NCBI GenBank assembly: GCA_030696085.1
Contig: JAUYNL010000100.1
Span: 1 to 55,972, forward strand
Direction of reading: 5' to 3'
Length of the DNA stretch: 55,972 nucleotides
Source of the DNA: Luteolibacter sp.
GTDB lineage: Bacteria; Verrucomicrobiota; Verrucomicrobiia; Verrucomicrobiales; Akkermansiaceae
This document shows positions 43,725-51,581 of this stretch, piece by piece. The position numbers and the translations under genes are program-made. The number at the start of each line of letters is the position of its first letter. Position 1 is the first letter of the stretch. The notes beneath the pieces were generated by a model. The model was not told the origin of the DNA. It made no database searches and was given only the letters and a program-made list of their open reading frames with translations.

Positions 43725-45056
43725 TCAGCCATTGAGCACCCAGCCATCGCGGTATTTGCGGCTGAGGAGCGCATTGGCCCCGGCGTGGTTGGTGATCTTG
43801 CCGGAAACGGGATCGTAATCGAGTTTGGCACCGGTTTGATGGGCGACCAGGCCCAGGAGCAGCGCTTCGATCATGGTGCCGCTGTATTCGAAGTCGCAGG
43901 CGGTCTTGAGCGAGGGGTTCTTGCAGGCATCGATCCACTGCTGTTGGAAATGTCCTAGCGGCGGGAGCTGTTGTTCCTTGGCGCGGGGTTTGTAATAACT
44001 GAGATCCGCATCGCCGCCGAAGGGGATGATCATGCGCGAGGTGAAATCCGCGACGAGGAATCCCTTGCTGCCTTTGAAATAAGCGCCGTGGTCGATGGCC
44101 TTGAGATCGATGGCGCGGTTGGGCGAGCGCGGCATGAGGCCGCCCTGATACCAACTCACGCGGATGGGTCCGTGGCGATCATTGGCTGGAAATTCAAAGT
44201 GGGACTCGCACTCAACGGGAGTGACCTCCGGGTTGAAGGTCTCGCCCTTGGCCTCGATGGAGGTGGGCAGGGTGGTATCCACGGCATTCCAGAGCAGGTC
44301 CATGGTGTGACTGCCCATGTCTCCGATCTGGCCGGCGCCCCAATCCCGGAACATGTTCCATTCCAGGCAGTTCGCGCCGGCCGCACCTTTGAAATAGCCG
44401 GGATTGTAGGGTCTTTCGGGAGAAGGGCCGAGCCAGAGGTCCCAGTGGAAGCCTGCGGGTGCCGCGCCTTCCCCCGGGTAATATCCCTTGCGCCGGATCT
44501 GGCGGTTGCCCCATGCGGCGGCGGATTGTAGATCGCCGATGGCCCCATCCTGGATCAATTCGCGGATGCGGTTGAAGTTGGGATCGGCATGGCGCTGCAT
44601 CCCCACCTGGGTGGCGAGCTTATCCTTTTTGGTGAGCCAGTTCGCTCTAACAACCCGAGCTTCCTCGACGCTGACGGCGAGGGGTTTCTCGCAATAGACG
44701 TGGAGGCCGCGGTTGAGCGCCCAGTTGGCGATGAAGGCGTGATGGTGATCGGCGGTGCAGATGACGACGGCGTCGAGGTCCTTCTGATCAAGGCACTTGC
44801 GCCAATCGGTGTAGGTGGTGGCGCCGGGAAAGCGTTTGAGGGCATCCGGGAAGAATGCCTCGTTGATGTCGCAAAGGGCGACGACGTTTTCCTTGCCGAT
44901 GGAATCGTAGTGGGCGAGGCCGCGGCCCCACACTCCGATGAGGGCGATGTTGAGCTTGTTGTTGGGCGAGATTTTGCCAGCGAGAACGCCGCCCGGCAGC
45001 AAGGCGAGGCCGGCTCCGGTGAGTGCCGTGGTATTCAGGAAGCTGCGGCGTTTCAC
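43725..45056 (-). CDS. Tat-exported Gfo/Idh/MocA oxidoreductase
   Basis: This 443-residue protein begins with GTG (45056) and a twin-Arg signal (MKRRSFLNTTALTGAGLALL). A Rossmann domain follows (NIALIGVWGRGLAHYDS), then DAVVICTADHHHAFIANWAL, the EKPLAVSVEEA segment with the catalytic Lys, and a C-terminal alpha/beta domain ending in YRDGWVLNG. Exported relatives such as Zymomonas glucose-fructose oxidoreductase hold NADP tightly, so it likely oxidises or reduces a sugar outside the cytoplasm. The substrate is unknown. It lies between the lipoprotein gene (26 bp) and the DUF1080 gene (46 bp). Confidence 0.88.
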   Translation of the reverse strand: MKRRSFLNTTALTGAGLALLPGGVLAGKISPNNKLNIALIGVWGRGLAHYDSIGKENVVALCDINEAFFPDALKRFPGATTYTDWRKCLDQKDLDAVVICTADHHHAFIANWALNRGLHVYCEKPLAVSVEEARVVRANWLTKKDKLATQVGMQRHADPNFNRIRELIQDGAIGDLQSAAAWGNRQIRRKGYYPGEGAAPAGFHWDLWLGPSPERPYNPGYFKGAAGANCLEWNMFRDWGAGQIGDMGSHTMDLLWNAVDTTLPTSIEAKGETFNPEVTPVECESHFEFPANDRHGPIRVSWYQGGLMPRSPNRAIDLKAIDHGAYFKGSKGFLVADFTSRMIIPFGGDADLSYYKPRAKEQQLPPLGHFQQQWIDACKNPSLKTACDFEYSGTMIEALLLGLVAHQTGAKLDYDPVSGKITNHAGANALLSRKYRDGWVLNG

Positions 45057-45082
45057 GGCGTGTGGCGGTTTGGGTGGGGCGA

Positions 45083-45808
45083 TCAGAGGTTTTTCCCGAA
45101 AACCTCCACTTCGATGTAATGGTTCATCTCGTTGGAGGTGTTGCCATTGCTGTAAAGGCGGACGTAACGACCCTTGGCTCCCTTGGCATCGACGAGCTTG
45201 CCGAAGCGGGATTCGACGTAGGGCTTGTCGCTGCCTTTGCCCATTTTGGCGGAGTCGTCGTAATCGTTATTAAAGACGGTGGTGACGCCGGTCTTGAATT
45301 CCGCATCATCGGAAACCTGGATGATGACATCATGATAGGCGAGCTTCTGGGAGTGGAAGTGCCAGAGCCAGATGGCGGCGACTTCGGAGGATTTTTCGAG
45401 GTCGATCTGCGCCCATTGCAGGCCATCGAGCAGCTCGACGAAATAGCCTTCCCCGGCTTGTTTGTCGCCATCGGTGAGGAGGTCGAGGGTGCCGATGATG
45501 GGATCGGTGTCGCTGCTGGTGACGGGTTTGCCGGCGGAGAGCAGGGCGGTGCCTGCGGGGACTAGAAATTCGGGGGCCTTGGTGGGAGGCTGCACGAGAT
45601 TCGGGACGTTGATGGGCTTGGGGGTGCCTTCGATGAGCTCCGGTGGGAGCTCGGTGACGAGTGGCACGCCGCCGGCGGTGCCGGTGGGCGAGGCGCTGGA
45701 TGATTCGGAAGCGGCCGCAGAGTTGTCGGAGGCGGATTTTTCGCCGCAACTGGTGAAGGCGAGCACGTAGAAGGCAAACAGGGCGGTGGTAATCAGTTTG
45801 GTTTTCAT
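45083..45808 (-). CDS. Lipoprotein with a discoidin-like C-terminal domain
   Basis: This 241-residue protein has a lipobox (LAFTSC, Cys about 21) followed by a Ser/Ala/Thr-rich linker (about 22-50). The C-terminal half (about 95-241) looks like an F5/8-type C/discoidin sandwich: LDLLTDGDKQAGEG, LDGLQWAQIDLEKSSEVAAI, HDVIIQVSDDAEF and GRYVRLYSNGNTSN. Such domains bind carbohydrate. I do not recognise an enzymatic motif. It lies between two Tat-exported Gfo/Idh genes (3 and 26 bp), so it probably acts with them, for instance as a sugar-binding or anchoring subunit. Confidence 0.72.
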   Translation of the reverse strand: MKTKLITTALFAFYVLAFTSCGEKSASDNSAAASESSSASPTGTAGGVPLVTELPPELIEGTPKPINVPNLVQPPTKAPEFLVPAGTALLSAGKPVTSSDTDPIIGTLDLLTDGDKQAGEGYFVELLDGLQWAQIDLEKSSEVAAIWLWHFHSQKLAYHDVIIQVSDDAEFKTGVTTVFNNDYDDSAKMGKGSDKPYVESRFGKLVDAKGAKGRYVRLYSNGNTSNEMNHYIEVEVFGKNL

Positions 45809-45811
45809 GAG

Positions 45812-47161
45812 TTAGACGGAGAGGTGTTCGGAGGTGAATTGGATGGGCTGGCCTCTGAGGGCGGAGGGATTGACCCAGTAAATGGGCGCTTCGCTTTCGA
45901 AGGCGTGGCGGGCGTCGCAATTGAGCTTGGCCTTGCCGCGCACGGCGGCGAAGAAGTTTTCGAGGTGGGGTTGGTGTGCGGGTTTGTTGAAGCCGCCGGG
46001 CAGCTCGAATCCTTCGGGCGGGGCGGACTCATAGGAGGCGACGACATCGGCGGATGGCGGGGGCTTGGGCGGGGCGGCGCTTCTTTTCAGGATGCCGCGG
46101 TTGACGAGATCGTCCCATGGCGGGGCGCTGTCCTCGCGGTTGATGGAGGAGGCGGAGGCGATTTCCGAGATCTTGATGGTGGCCTCGGTGCCCATGAAGC
46201 TTTCCCAGAATCCGCCGCCGGCGCTGGTGGTTGTGAGGACCTGATAGAAGGCGCGCACGCCGCCCTGCGGGGTGTCATATTCGAAGATGCACATCACATT
46301 GTCGAAGTGCTCGCGTTTCTTGAAGTAATCGTTTCCGCCGGAGGCGTACACGGACTTGGGAGCCACGCCGAGGAACCAGCCGAAGATATCGATCTGATGG
46401 GCGCCGAGGTCCGAAATCGGGCCGCCTGAGAGATCGCGATAGGTGCGCCAGTTCATGAACTGGTGCATGTCCTTGAAGCCGTATTTGGTGAGCACGTCCT
46501 GCGGGATGGTGAGCTTCGGGTTGAAGCCGATGTCCTGGGATGAGGCGACGGCGCGGTTCCACTGGCCGTTGATGTTGACGATCTGGCCGCAGATCTTGTT
46601 GCCGTTGATCAGCTTGTCCATGGTGTAGCGGTAGCGCGGGTTGCTGCGGCGCTGGTGGCCGATCTGGCAGAGTTTGCCGGATTTTTCCATGGCTCTAACC
46701 ATGGCTCGCGCGCCATCGATGGTGTTGGACATCATCTTCTCGCAATAGACGTTCAGTCCGGCTTCGAGGCATTTCACGGTGTGGGGTGAGTGCCAGAAAT
46801 CCGGGGTGGCGACTACGACGGCATCCAGGCCCTTTTCGGTGGCGAGCATTTCATCGATGTCCGAGTATCCCTTGGGCGTGTGGCCCTGGTGAGCGCGGAT
46901 TTTTTGCATACCGGCCTTGCGGCCATAGTCCCAGATATCGCAGACGGCCTGGAAATGAAGGCCGGGGATGTTTTTCATGGACTCAAACAAGACGGTGGCT
47001 TGCTTGCCGAAGCCGACGATGGCGACGTGGATCTTGTCCGAGCCGTCGGCGTTGGCGGCGCGCAGGATGGATGGCGCGCCAAGCACGAGACCTGCGCCGG
47101 TGCCGGCGAGGGACTTGCCGAGAAAGCCGCGGCGGCTGATGAAGGATGATGAAGGGTTCAT
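45812..47161 (-). CDS. Tat-exported Gfo/Idh/MocA oxidoreductase, EKM variant
   Basis: The 449-residue product starts with a twin-Arg signal (SRRGFLGKSLAGTGAGLVLG). The Rossmann domain has HVAIVGFGKQATVLFES, DAVVVATPDFWHSPHTVKC, and VYCEKMMSNTIDGAR where the usual EKP is EKM (Lys kept, Pro replaced by Met). The C-terminal domain shows GPISDLGAHQIDIFGWFLG, typical of sugar members. Length, signal and context match its neighbour, though the two are not close copies. It starts 4 bp after the DoxX-like gene and ends 3 bp before the lipoprotein gene. Confidence 0.88.
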   Translation of the reverse strand: MNPSSSFISRRGFLGKSLAGTGAGLVLGAPSILRAANADGSDKIHVAIVGFGKQATVLFESMKNIPGLHFQAVCDIWDYGRKAGMQKIRAHQGHTPKGYSDIDEMLATEKGLDAVVVATPDFWHSPHTVKCLEAGLNVYCEKMMSNTIDGARAMVRAMEKSGKLCQIGHQRRSNPRYRYTMDKLINGNKICGQIVNINGQWNRAVASSQDIGFNPKLTIPQDVLTKYGFKDMHQFMNWRTYRDLSGGPISDLGAHQIDIFGWFLGVAPKSVYASGGNDYFKKREHFDNVMCIFEYDTPQGGVRAFYQVLTTTSAGGGFWESFMGTEATIKISEIASASSINREDSAPPWDDLVNRGILKRSAAPPKPPPSADVVASYESAPPEGFELPGGFNKPAHQPHLENFFAAVRGKAKLNCDARHAFESEAPIYWVNPSALRGQPIQFTSEHLSV

Positions 47162-47165
47162 GCGG

Positions 47166-47690
47166 TTACCATTTCTTGAGGATCGCGAAGCGGTTGTGCG
47201 GGGCGAGCGCGAGGGCCATGACGATGAGGATCATGTGCACGCCCAGCCATGAAACCCCATCATCCTGTTTGATCAGGATCAAACCCCAGGTGAGGCTGAT
47301 ATAGAGCAGGCCGAGCAGGAAAAGCGAGGTGCGGTTGGCGATGCCGAGCAGGATGGTGATGCCCAGCGCGAGCAGGACAGGCCCGAGGATCTTGTCGTAG
47401 AGCGGAAGGGCGAACTTCAGCATGAGGGGCTCGGCTTCAAACTTGGCCATGAGCGCCTGAGGCACTCCGTGGTAGTTGGAAAGGGCGTATTCCTTGACGG
47501 AACTTGATGCGGTGAGGCCGTATTCATTGGCCTTACCGTCAATGTTGACAGCCTTCTCCGACAGGCTGGTGCCGGCATATTTTTCAATCCCGGTCTGTAG
47601 GGCGCGGACGCCGAGCCAGACTCGTGTGAGGAGTGCTCCATAGACGAGGGCGAGCTGGTTGCCCGAGGTTGCGGTATCTTCGTTGGACAT
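47166..47690 (-). CDS. DoxX/DoxD-like four-helix membrane protein
   Basis: This 174-residue protein has four hydrophobic helices: TM1 about 14-34 (LVYGALLTRVWLGVRALQ), then a hydrophilic loop of about 55 residues, TM2 near 98-118 (ILGPVLLALGITILLGI), TM3 near 122-142 and TM4 near 149-168. The pattern is that of DoxX-like proteins; DoxD forms the small subunit of thiosulfate:quinone oxidoreductase. A link to the quinone pool for the exported oxidoreductases is a hypothesis from context. It is the first gene of the run, 4 bp upstream of the EKM-type oxidoreductase. The start at 47690 is set by length and the TM1 position. Confidence 0.72.
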   Translation of the reverse strand: MSNEDTATSGNQLALVYGALLTRVWLGVRALQTGIEKYAGTSLSEKAVNIDGKANEYGLTASSSVKEYALSNYHGVPQALMAKFEAEPLMLKFALPLYDKILGPVLLALGITILLGIANRTSLFLLGLLYISLTWGLILIKQDDGVSWLGVHMILIVMALALAPHNRFAILKKW

Positions 47691-47921
47691 GGTGTTGGGG
47701 TTTCGTGTGGGTGAGTGTTTGGCGTTGCGGGGATTCCGGCGAAGGCTGGACAAGCTTGCGCATGCCATGATCGTTGCGTGATTACGTTTTCTCCCTGACG
47801 GAATCTTTCATTTTTCCCAAGGTGATCAGACGGTACGACTTCTGATGGAATCCGATCATGGGGTGGTGGCGGGATCATCTGGACTGCGTGCGATGCCTGC
47901 AAGGCTCAAATCCTCATAACA

Positions 47922-48212
47922 TCAGCGTTTATTGCCAATCTGCTTGCGAAAAAGCGGGATGAGGTGGGCATCCATCCATTCAAACGCGGCAGCCAGGCCG
48001 CCCTCGCGGTAGAGTTTTCCGATCGACGCCTCGACCCGCGTCGGATTGCCGAAGGCGCTGAGGAACTCGTTGGAAGTCAGGCGGGTGAACCACTCGCCAT
48101 CCATTGAGTCGCGCTCACGAAGCACGAATTGCCGGGCGAACAGGGCGAGCACGGCATCGCCAATCCAAGCGGCTTCACGTTCATTGCGCAGGTCATCGTC
48201 TTTTCGGCTCAC
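47922..48212 (-). CDS. RNase III-domain protein (Mini-III-like)
   Basis: This 96-residue protein (GTG at 48212; TTG 48248 would add 12 residues) contains only an RNase III catalytic domain. NEREAAWIGDAVLALFAR matches the RNase III signature (NER-x-E-x-x-GD-x-VL form), and VEASIGKLYREGGL aligns with the second catalytic segment (VEALIGAIYLDGG), keeping the Glu. There is no dsRNA-binding domain. Mini-III enzymes mature 23S rRNA. The two acidic regions are present, so activity is possible. It lies 16 bp downstream of the RbsD-like lipoprotein gene. Confidence 0.75.
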   Translation of the reverse strand: MSRKDDDLRNEREAAWIGDAVLALFARQFVLRERDSMDGEWFTRLTSNEFLSAFGNPTRVEASIGKLYREGGLAAAFEWMDAHLIPLFRKQIGNKR

Positions 48213-48228
48213 GCGCGCAGCATGTACC

Positions 48229-48807
48229 TCAGGGGAAGGGCCGCACAAGTTTTTGCATGCGCTCGTGTTCGATGCGCTCCCGCAAGCGGGATTCCGACTC
48301 CGCGTCCCAGTAACCCGGCTTGAGCTCCAGAAAAACCGATGAGTATGGCAGGGCGGTCTGCGTGCGGATCACCAGCACGTCGAAACTCCGGTTCGCATCC
48401 TCCAGCAAGGTGAGCAGCGATTGCTGGTCCAACTCGGTCGCCTCGTGGCCGTGAAGCGAGGTCCGGAGCCGCTCACGCAACTCGTCGATGCCCGGCGCGA
48501 AGTCGTTTTCCACTGATCGCAGCTCACGAGTCAGGTAAACCTGCGGGCGGACGTTTTCCGTGCGTTCGAGCGCCTGAAGCACGTAGTCGAGCGCCTCCGG
48601 GACTTCCACGGCGGCCGACAGCTGCCGCACTCCGGAGCGGCTGTGCGCCGGAAACGACGCCTCCGCGATGACGATCCAATTCCGATAGCCAAGCTGGGCC
48701 GCCTGGCTGTCCACCGCTGCCTGCCACGAACTTCCCGAGCGCATGTCCACGCATCCGGACACGGTGAGCGCCGCTCCAAGAGCAAGGATCCAGCGGGCGA
48801 AAGTCAT
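48229..48807 (-). CDS. RbsD/FucU-like lipoprotein
   Basis: The 192-residue product has a signal and lipobox (LTVSGC). The body resembles the RbsD/FucU (ribopyranase/fucose mutarotase) fold: LGYRNWIVIAEASFPAHS corresponds to LGHGDEIVIADANFP, and VIRTQTALPYSSVFLELKPG to the C-terminal RTGxxTPYANVILxxG. The His of LGH that catalyses ring opening in RbsD is replaced (LGY), so it is probably not a standard mutarotase, and it is exported, which is also unusual. The function is unknown. The start at 48807 (MTFARWIL) is favoured over TTG 48816. Confidence 0.6.
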   Translation of the reverse strand: MTFARWILALGAALTVSGCVDMRSGSSWQAAVDSQAAQLGYRNWIVIAEASFPAHSRSGVRQLSAAVEVPEALDYVLQALERTENVRPQVYLTRELRSVENDFAPGIDELRERLRTSLHGHEATELDQQSLLTLLEDANRSFDVLVIRTQTALPYSSVFLELKPGYWDAESESRLRERIEHERMQKLVRPFP

Positions 48808-49086
48808 CGGCGCCAATTAAATCCGGCCCCGACCGCATGTCAACGCGTAGCCCTCGAACGAGCGGCATGCGGTCGCCATATCCCTCTGCAAAAGGGTGTG
48901 GCCAACGATGGGGCCGCCCAAGCGCAGGTGGCAGACGAGTTGGGAGAGTGTATCGAAGTGGCGGAAAAGGAGGCCCGCACTGCGATTCCCGCATCACTTC
49001 GAGGGCGTAGGCCAGCGCCGCGTCTGAAACAATCCATCACCATCGCCGGCGGCTGGACATGCCTGCGAACTCCGGCACAGAGAAGC
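48808..49086. other. Intergenic region with no clear gene
   Basis: Open frames run through on both strands here (for example a plus frame with ADELGECIEVAEKEART) but none has a supported start or a recognised family. I see no RNA or repeat. Confidence 0.4.
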
Positions 49087-49788
49087 TCACCGGAAAAGCG
49101 AGGAGAGCTCCCCGGGCGTGAGTTCCCGCCAATCGCCCGCTTCAAGATCCTCCGGTAATTTCAGTCCGCCGATGGAGATGCGCTGCAAGTTGATGACATG
49201 GTTTCCCGCGGCGGCGAACATGCGCCGGACCTGATGATAGCGGCCCTCGTGCAGGGTGATGAGCGCCTCGTTTCCGCCGAGCGCCTCGAAACCCGCGGGC
49301 AGCAGCGGCTTGGTTTCACCGTTGAGCATCAGTTCTCCGGAAGCGAAGAGCGCGGCTTCGTGGCCTTCCAGCGGACGGTCGAGCGTGGCATGATAGACTT
49401 TGAGGCAATGCGACTTCGGATGGATGATGCGGTGGAGCAGCTTGCCATCGTCCGTTAGAAGCAGCATTCCAGTGGTGTCCTTGTCGAGTCGTCCGATCGG
49501 ATTGAGGCCCGGATTGCGGTGCGCGAAACGTTCCGGCAGAAGATCATAGATGGTGGCCCCGGGGTCGTCCGCGCCGCATGTGTATCCGTCCGGCTTGTTC
49601 AGGATGAGGGTGAGGGGAAAGGGCGGATCCAGCGGCTCGCCGCGGAAAAGGATGCGTTCGTGCGGCGGCAGCTCGCCTTCTTTCAAGACACGACCGGCAT
49701 CATCGGTGACCGCGCCGGAGCGGAGCAGCCTCTGCGCCTCCTTGCGGGAGCCGTAGCCGAGGTTGGCGAGCAGTTTGACGAGTTTCAT
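49087..49788 (-). CDS. Pseudouridine synthase, RsuA/RluB/E/F family
   Basis: This 233-residue enzyme has an N-terminal S4 RNA-binding domain (MKLVKLLANLGYGSRKEAQRLL, residues 1-55) and a pseudouridine-synthase domain with GRLDKDTTGMLLLT, where the Asp is the catalytic residue, then LKVYHATL and HEGRYHQVRRMFAAAG. It is closest in feel to RsuA (16S U516), but other rRNA targets of the family cannot be excluded. It ends 11 bp before the next gene's stop region and may share its transcript. Confidence 0.92.
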   Translation of the reverse strand: MKLVKLLANLGYGSRKEAQRLLRSGAVTDDAGRVLKEGELPPHERILFRGEPLDPPFPLTLILNKPDGYTCGADDPGATIYDLLPERFAHRNPGLNPIGRLDKDTTGMLLLTDDGKLLHRIIHPKSHCLKVYHATLDRPLEGHEAALFASGELMLNGETKPLLPAGFEALGGNEALITLHEGRYHQVRRMFAAAGNHVINLQRISIGGLKLPEDLEAGDWRELTPGELSSLFR

Positions 49789-49799
49789 GGGATGATGGA

Positions 49800-50807
49800 T
49801 CAGCGCTTTTCGGCGAAGAGGAGTTTATACGATGCATCCTCGACGGGCTTGCGCCAGGCGATGTGCAGCGAGTCGAGCTGCGCTTCGTAGGGGAGCTGGC
49901 GGTTCGCGACGAGCAGTAATTTTCCGCCGCGCCTGAGAGCGGCGGCAGCTTTTGTTAGAAACGCGCGACCAAGATCCACATCGGTCGCCTGACCGGTGTG
50001 GAAGGGCGGATTCATGATGATCGCATCATAGGTGTCGTCCAGGCCGGTGGTGACGTCGTGCCAGTGGAAACGAAGTTCCCGCGCATGGCAGGCGAGGTTT
50101 TTCCGGGCGCAGCCGAGCGCGCGGGCGTCGGCCTCGAACAAATCGAGCCGCTCGATTTTCGGGCAGCGCCGCAACAGCGCGTCGCTTAGATAGCCCCAGC
50201 CCGCGCCGAGGTCGGCCACTCTGCCGTGGAGATGGGCGGGCAGGTGTTGCGCGAGAAGCCGGGAGCCGTGATCGATATGATCACTGCTGAAAATGCCGGC
50301 CTGGGCGATGAAGCCGGAGCCCGGGATTTCGCGCGGGTTTCCGAGCTCGCGCCAGTGCTGGAACAGGGTTTCATCCCACGTTCCGTCATCCGTGGCGTGG
50401 AAGGCGCGGCACTTGTGTTTTTGGATCGATGTGATGGTGCGGGTGGCCTGCGAGAGCTCCTTTTCGAAACGCGCCGCGCCGGCTGTGTTGGGCATCGCGG
50501 CGATGATGCGGCCGCCGGGCTGGAGATGATCGCGGGCCATGGCGAACCAGGCCAGCGTCTCATCGCGGGATTTGTCCGGCAGCACGAGCACCAGCGGCCA
50601 TGTTTCCCCAGCCAGATCTTCCACGCGAAGAAACCCGGCCCGCTCCCAGGCATCGGCGCGGGGTTTGAGCGGCTGCCAGCCGGTGACCTGAGGCCATTCC
50701 TTGAGCGCCGGATGCGGATGCGCACCGAGAAGCAAGGCGCGGGCGGGGGCACCGAGCCCTGCTTCTGTGGAAAGAGCGAGCATCAGGGTTTCCAGCGCGG
50801 GATTCAT
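49800..50807 (-). CDS. rRNA guanine-N2 methyltransferase RsmC/RlmG-like
   Basis: The 335-residue product has the two-domain form of RsmC/RlmG: a degenerate N-terminal methyltransferase-like half (about 1-175) and a C-terminal SAM domain with VADLGAGWGYLSDALL (motif I), LFEADARALGCAR and the IMNPPFHTG active-site motif (NPPF for N2 methylation). It probably makes m2G in 16S or 23S rRNA. The start at 50807 (MNPALETLM) is taken; the longer frame to 50906 has no family match. It is upstream of the pseudouridine synthase gene by 11 bp, both acting on rRNA. Confidence 0.88.
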   Translation of the reverse strand: MNPALETLMLALSTEAGLGAPARALLLGAHPHPALKEWPQVTGWQPLKPRADAWERAGFLRVEDLAGETWPLVLVLPDKSRDETLAWFAMARDHLQPGGRIIAAMPNTAGAARFEKELSQATRTITSIQKHKCRAFHATDDGTWDETLFQHWRELGNPREIPGSGFIAQAGIFSSDHIDHGSRLLAQHLPAHLHGRVADLGAGWGYLSDALLRRCPKIERLDLFEADARALGCARKNLACHARELRFHWHDVTTGLDDTYDAIIMNPPFHTGQATDVDLGRAFLTKAAAALRRGGKLLLVANRQLPYEAQLDSLHIAWRKPVEDASYKLLFAEKR

Positions 50808-51005
50808 GGCGGAGTGTTTCGCGGGAACATGGGACTTCCAAGGCGCATCTTCAAACGTCCTTTGCTCCGCTGCAAGCGGCCATGACGACGGGCCGCCCGT
50901 TCTCATGCCGAATGATGGCTCCGCAGGGGAATCGCCCTGGGGTCTCGGCCAGGTTGTTTGATTTTGGCCTCGTTTTTGACTGGCCGCCGCCTACATTCCC
51001 GCGCC

Positions 51006-51572
51006 ATGCGCTGCCCTTATTGTGGATCTCCGGTTCACGCGGATGCCGCCGAGTGCCTGGCGTGCCGATTGAGCTATCCGCGCACCGGTGCCTTGTTAGG
51101 AGCGGTGCCGCGCCTTGCCCCGCTGGTGGCGGACACCACGCGCACGCTGCGGGTGACCGAGCATGCCCGGTTGAAGCGGCGCATCACGGCGATCCGGCGG
51201 CGTTTCCCGCAGCTCGCCCTGCAAGTGGCGATGCATCGATTTCCTGTGGAGCATCCGTTTTCCATGCATGTGTTCTGGCTTTTCAACGCAGCGGACTTCG
51301 CCGGCAACATCCACCGCGGCAAGGACAACCATGCGCTGTTACTGGCGATCGATCCGGACCGCGGCGAGGCGGCGATCATGCCCGGCTACGGGCTGGAAGG
51401 GTTTCTCACCGAGGAGGCGCTCGGTCATCTGTTGGAACTCGCCGGACCGGCATGGCAGACCGGGCGCTGGGCGGATGGCGTTCTCCGGGTGCTCGACGGG
51501 CTGGAACTGCTGCTGGAAACCTTCGCCATCGAGGAAGAGGCCGCCGGGCATGCCGTGAAAGACGAGTATTGA
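51006..51572 (+). CDS. TPM-domain protein with N-terminal zinc ribbon
   Basis: This 188-residue protein starts MRCPYCGSPVHADAAECLAC, a four-Cys zinc ribbon (CPYC...CLAC). The rest looks like a TPM domain (COG1512): RRFPQLALQVAMHRFP, FSMHVFWLFNAADFAGN, LLAIDPDRGEAAIMPGYGLEGFL. No transmembrane helix is apparent, unlike many TPM proteins. TPM proteins act in photosystem II repair in plants and as membrane or phosphatase-like proteins in bacteria; the role here is unknown. It is convergent with holB, 9 bp apart. Confidence 0.72.
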   Translation: MRCPYCGSPVHADAAECLACRLSYPRTGALLGAVPRLAPLVADTTRTLRVTEHARLKRRITAIRRRFPQLALQVAMHRFPVEHPFSMHVFWLFNAADFAGNIHRGKDNHALLLAIDPDRGEAAIMPGYGLEGFLTEEALGHLLELAGPAWQTGRWADGVLRVLDGLELLLETFAIEEEAAGHAVKDEY

Positions 51573-51581
51573 AGCCGAGCC

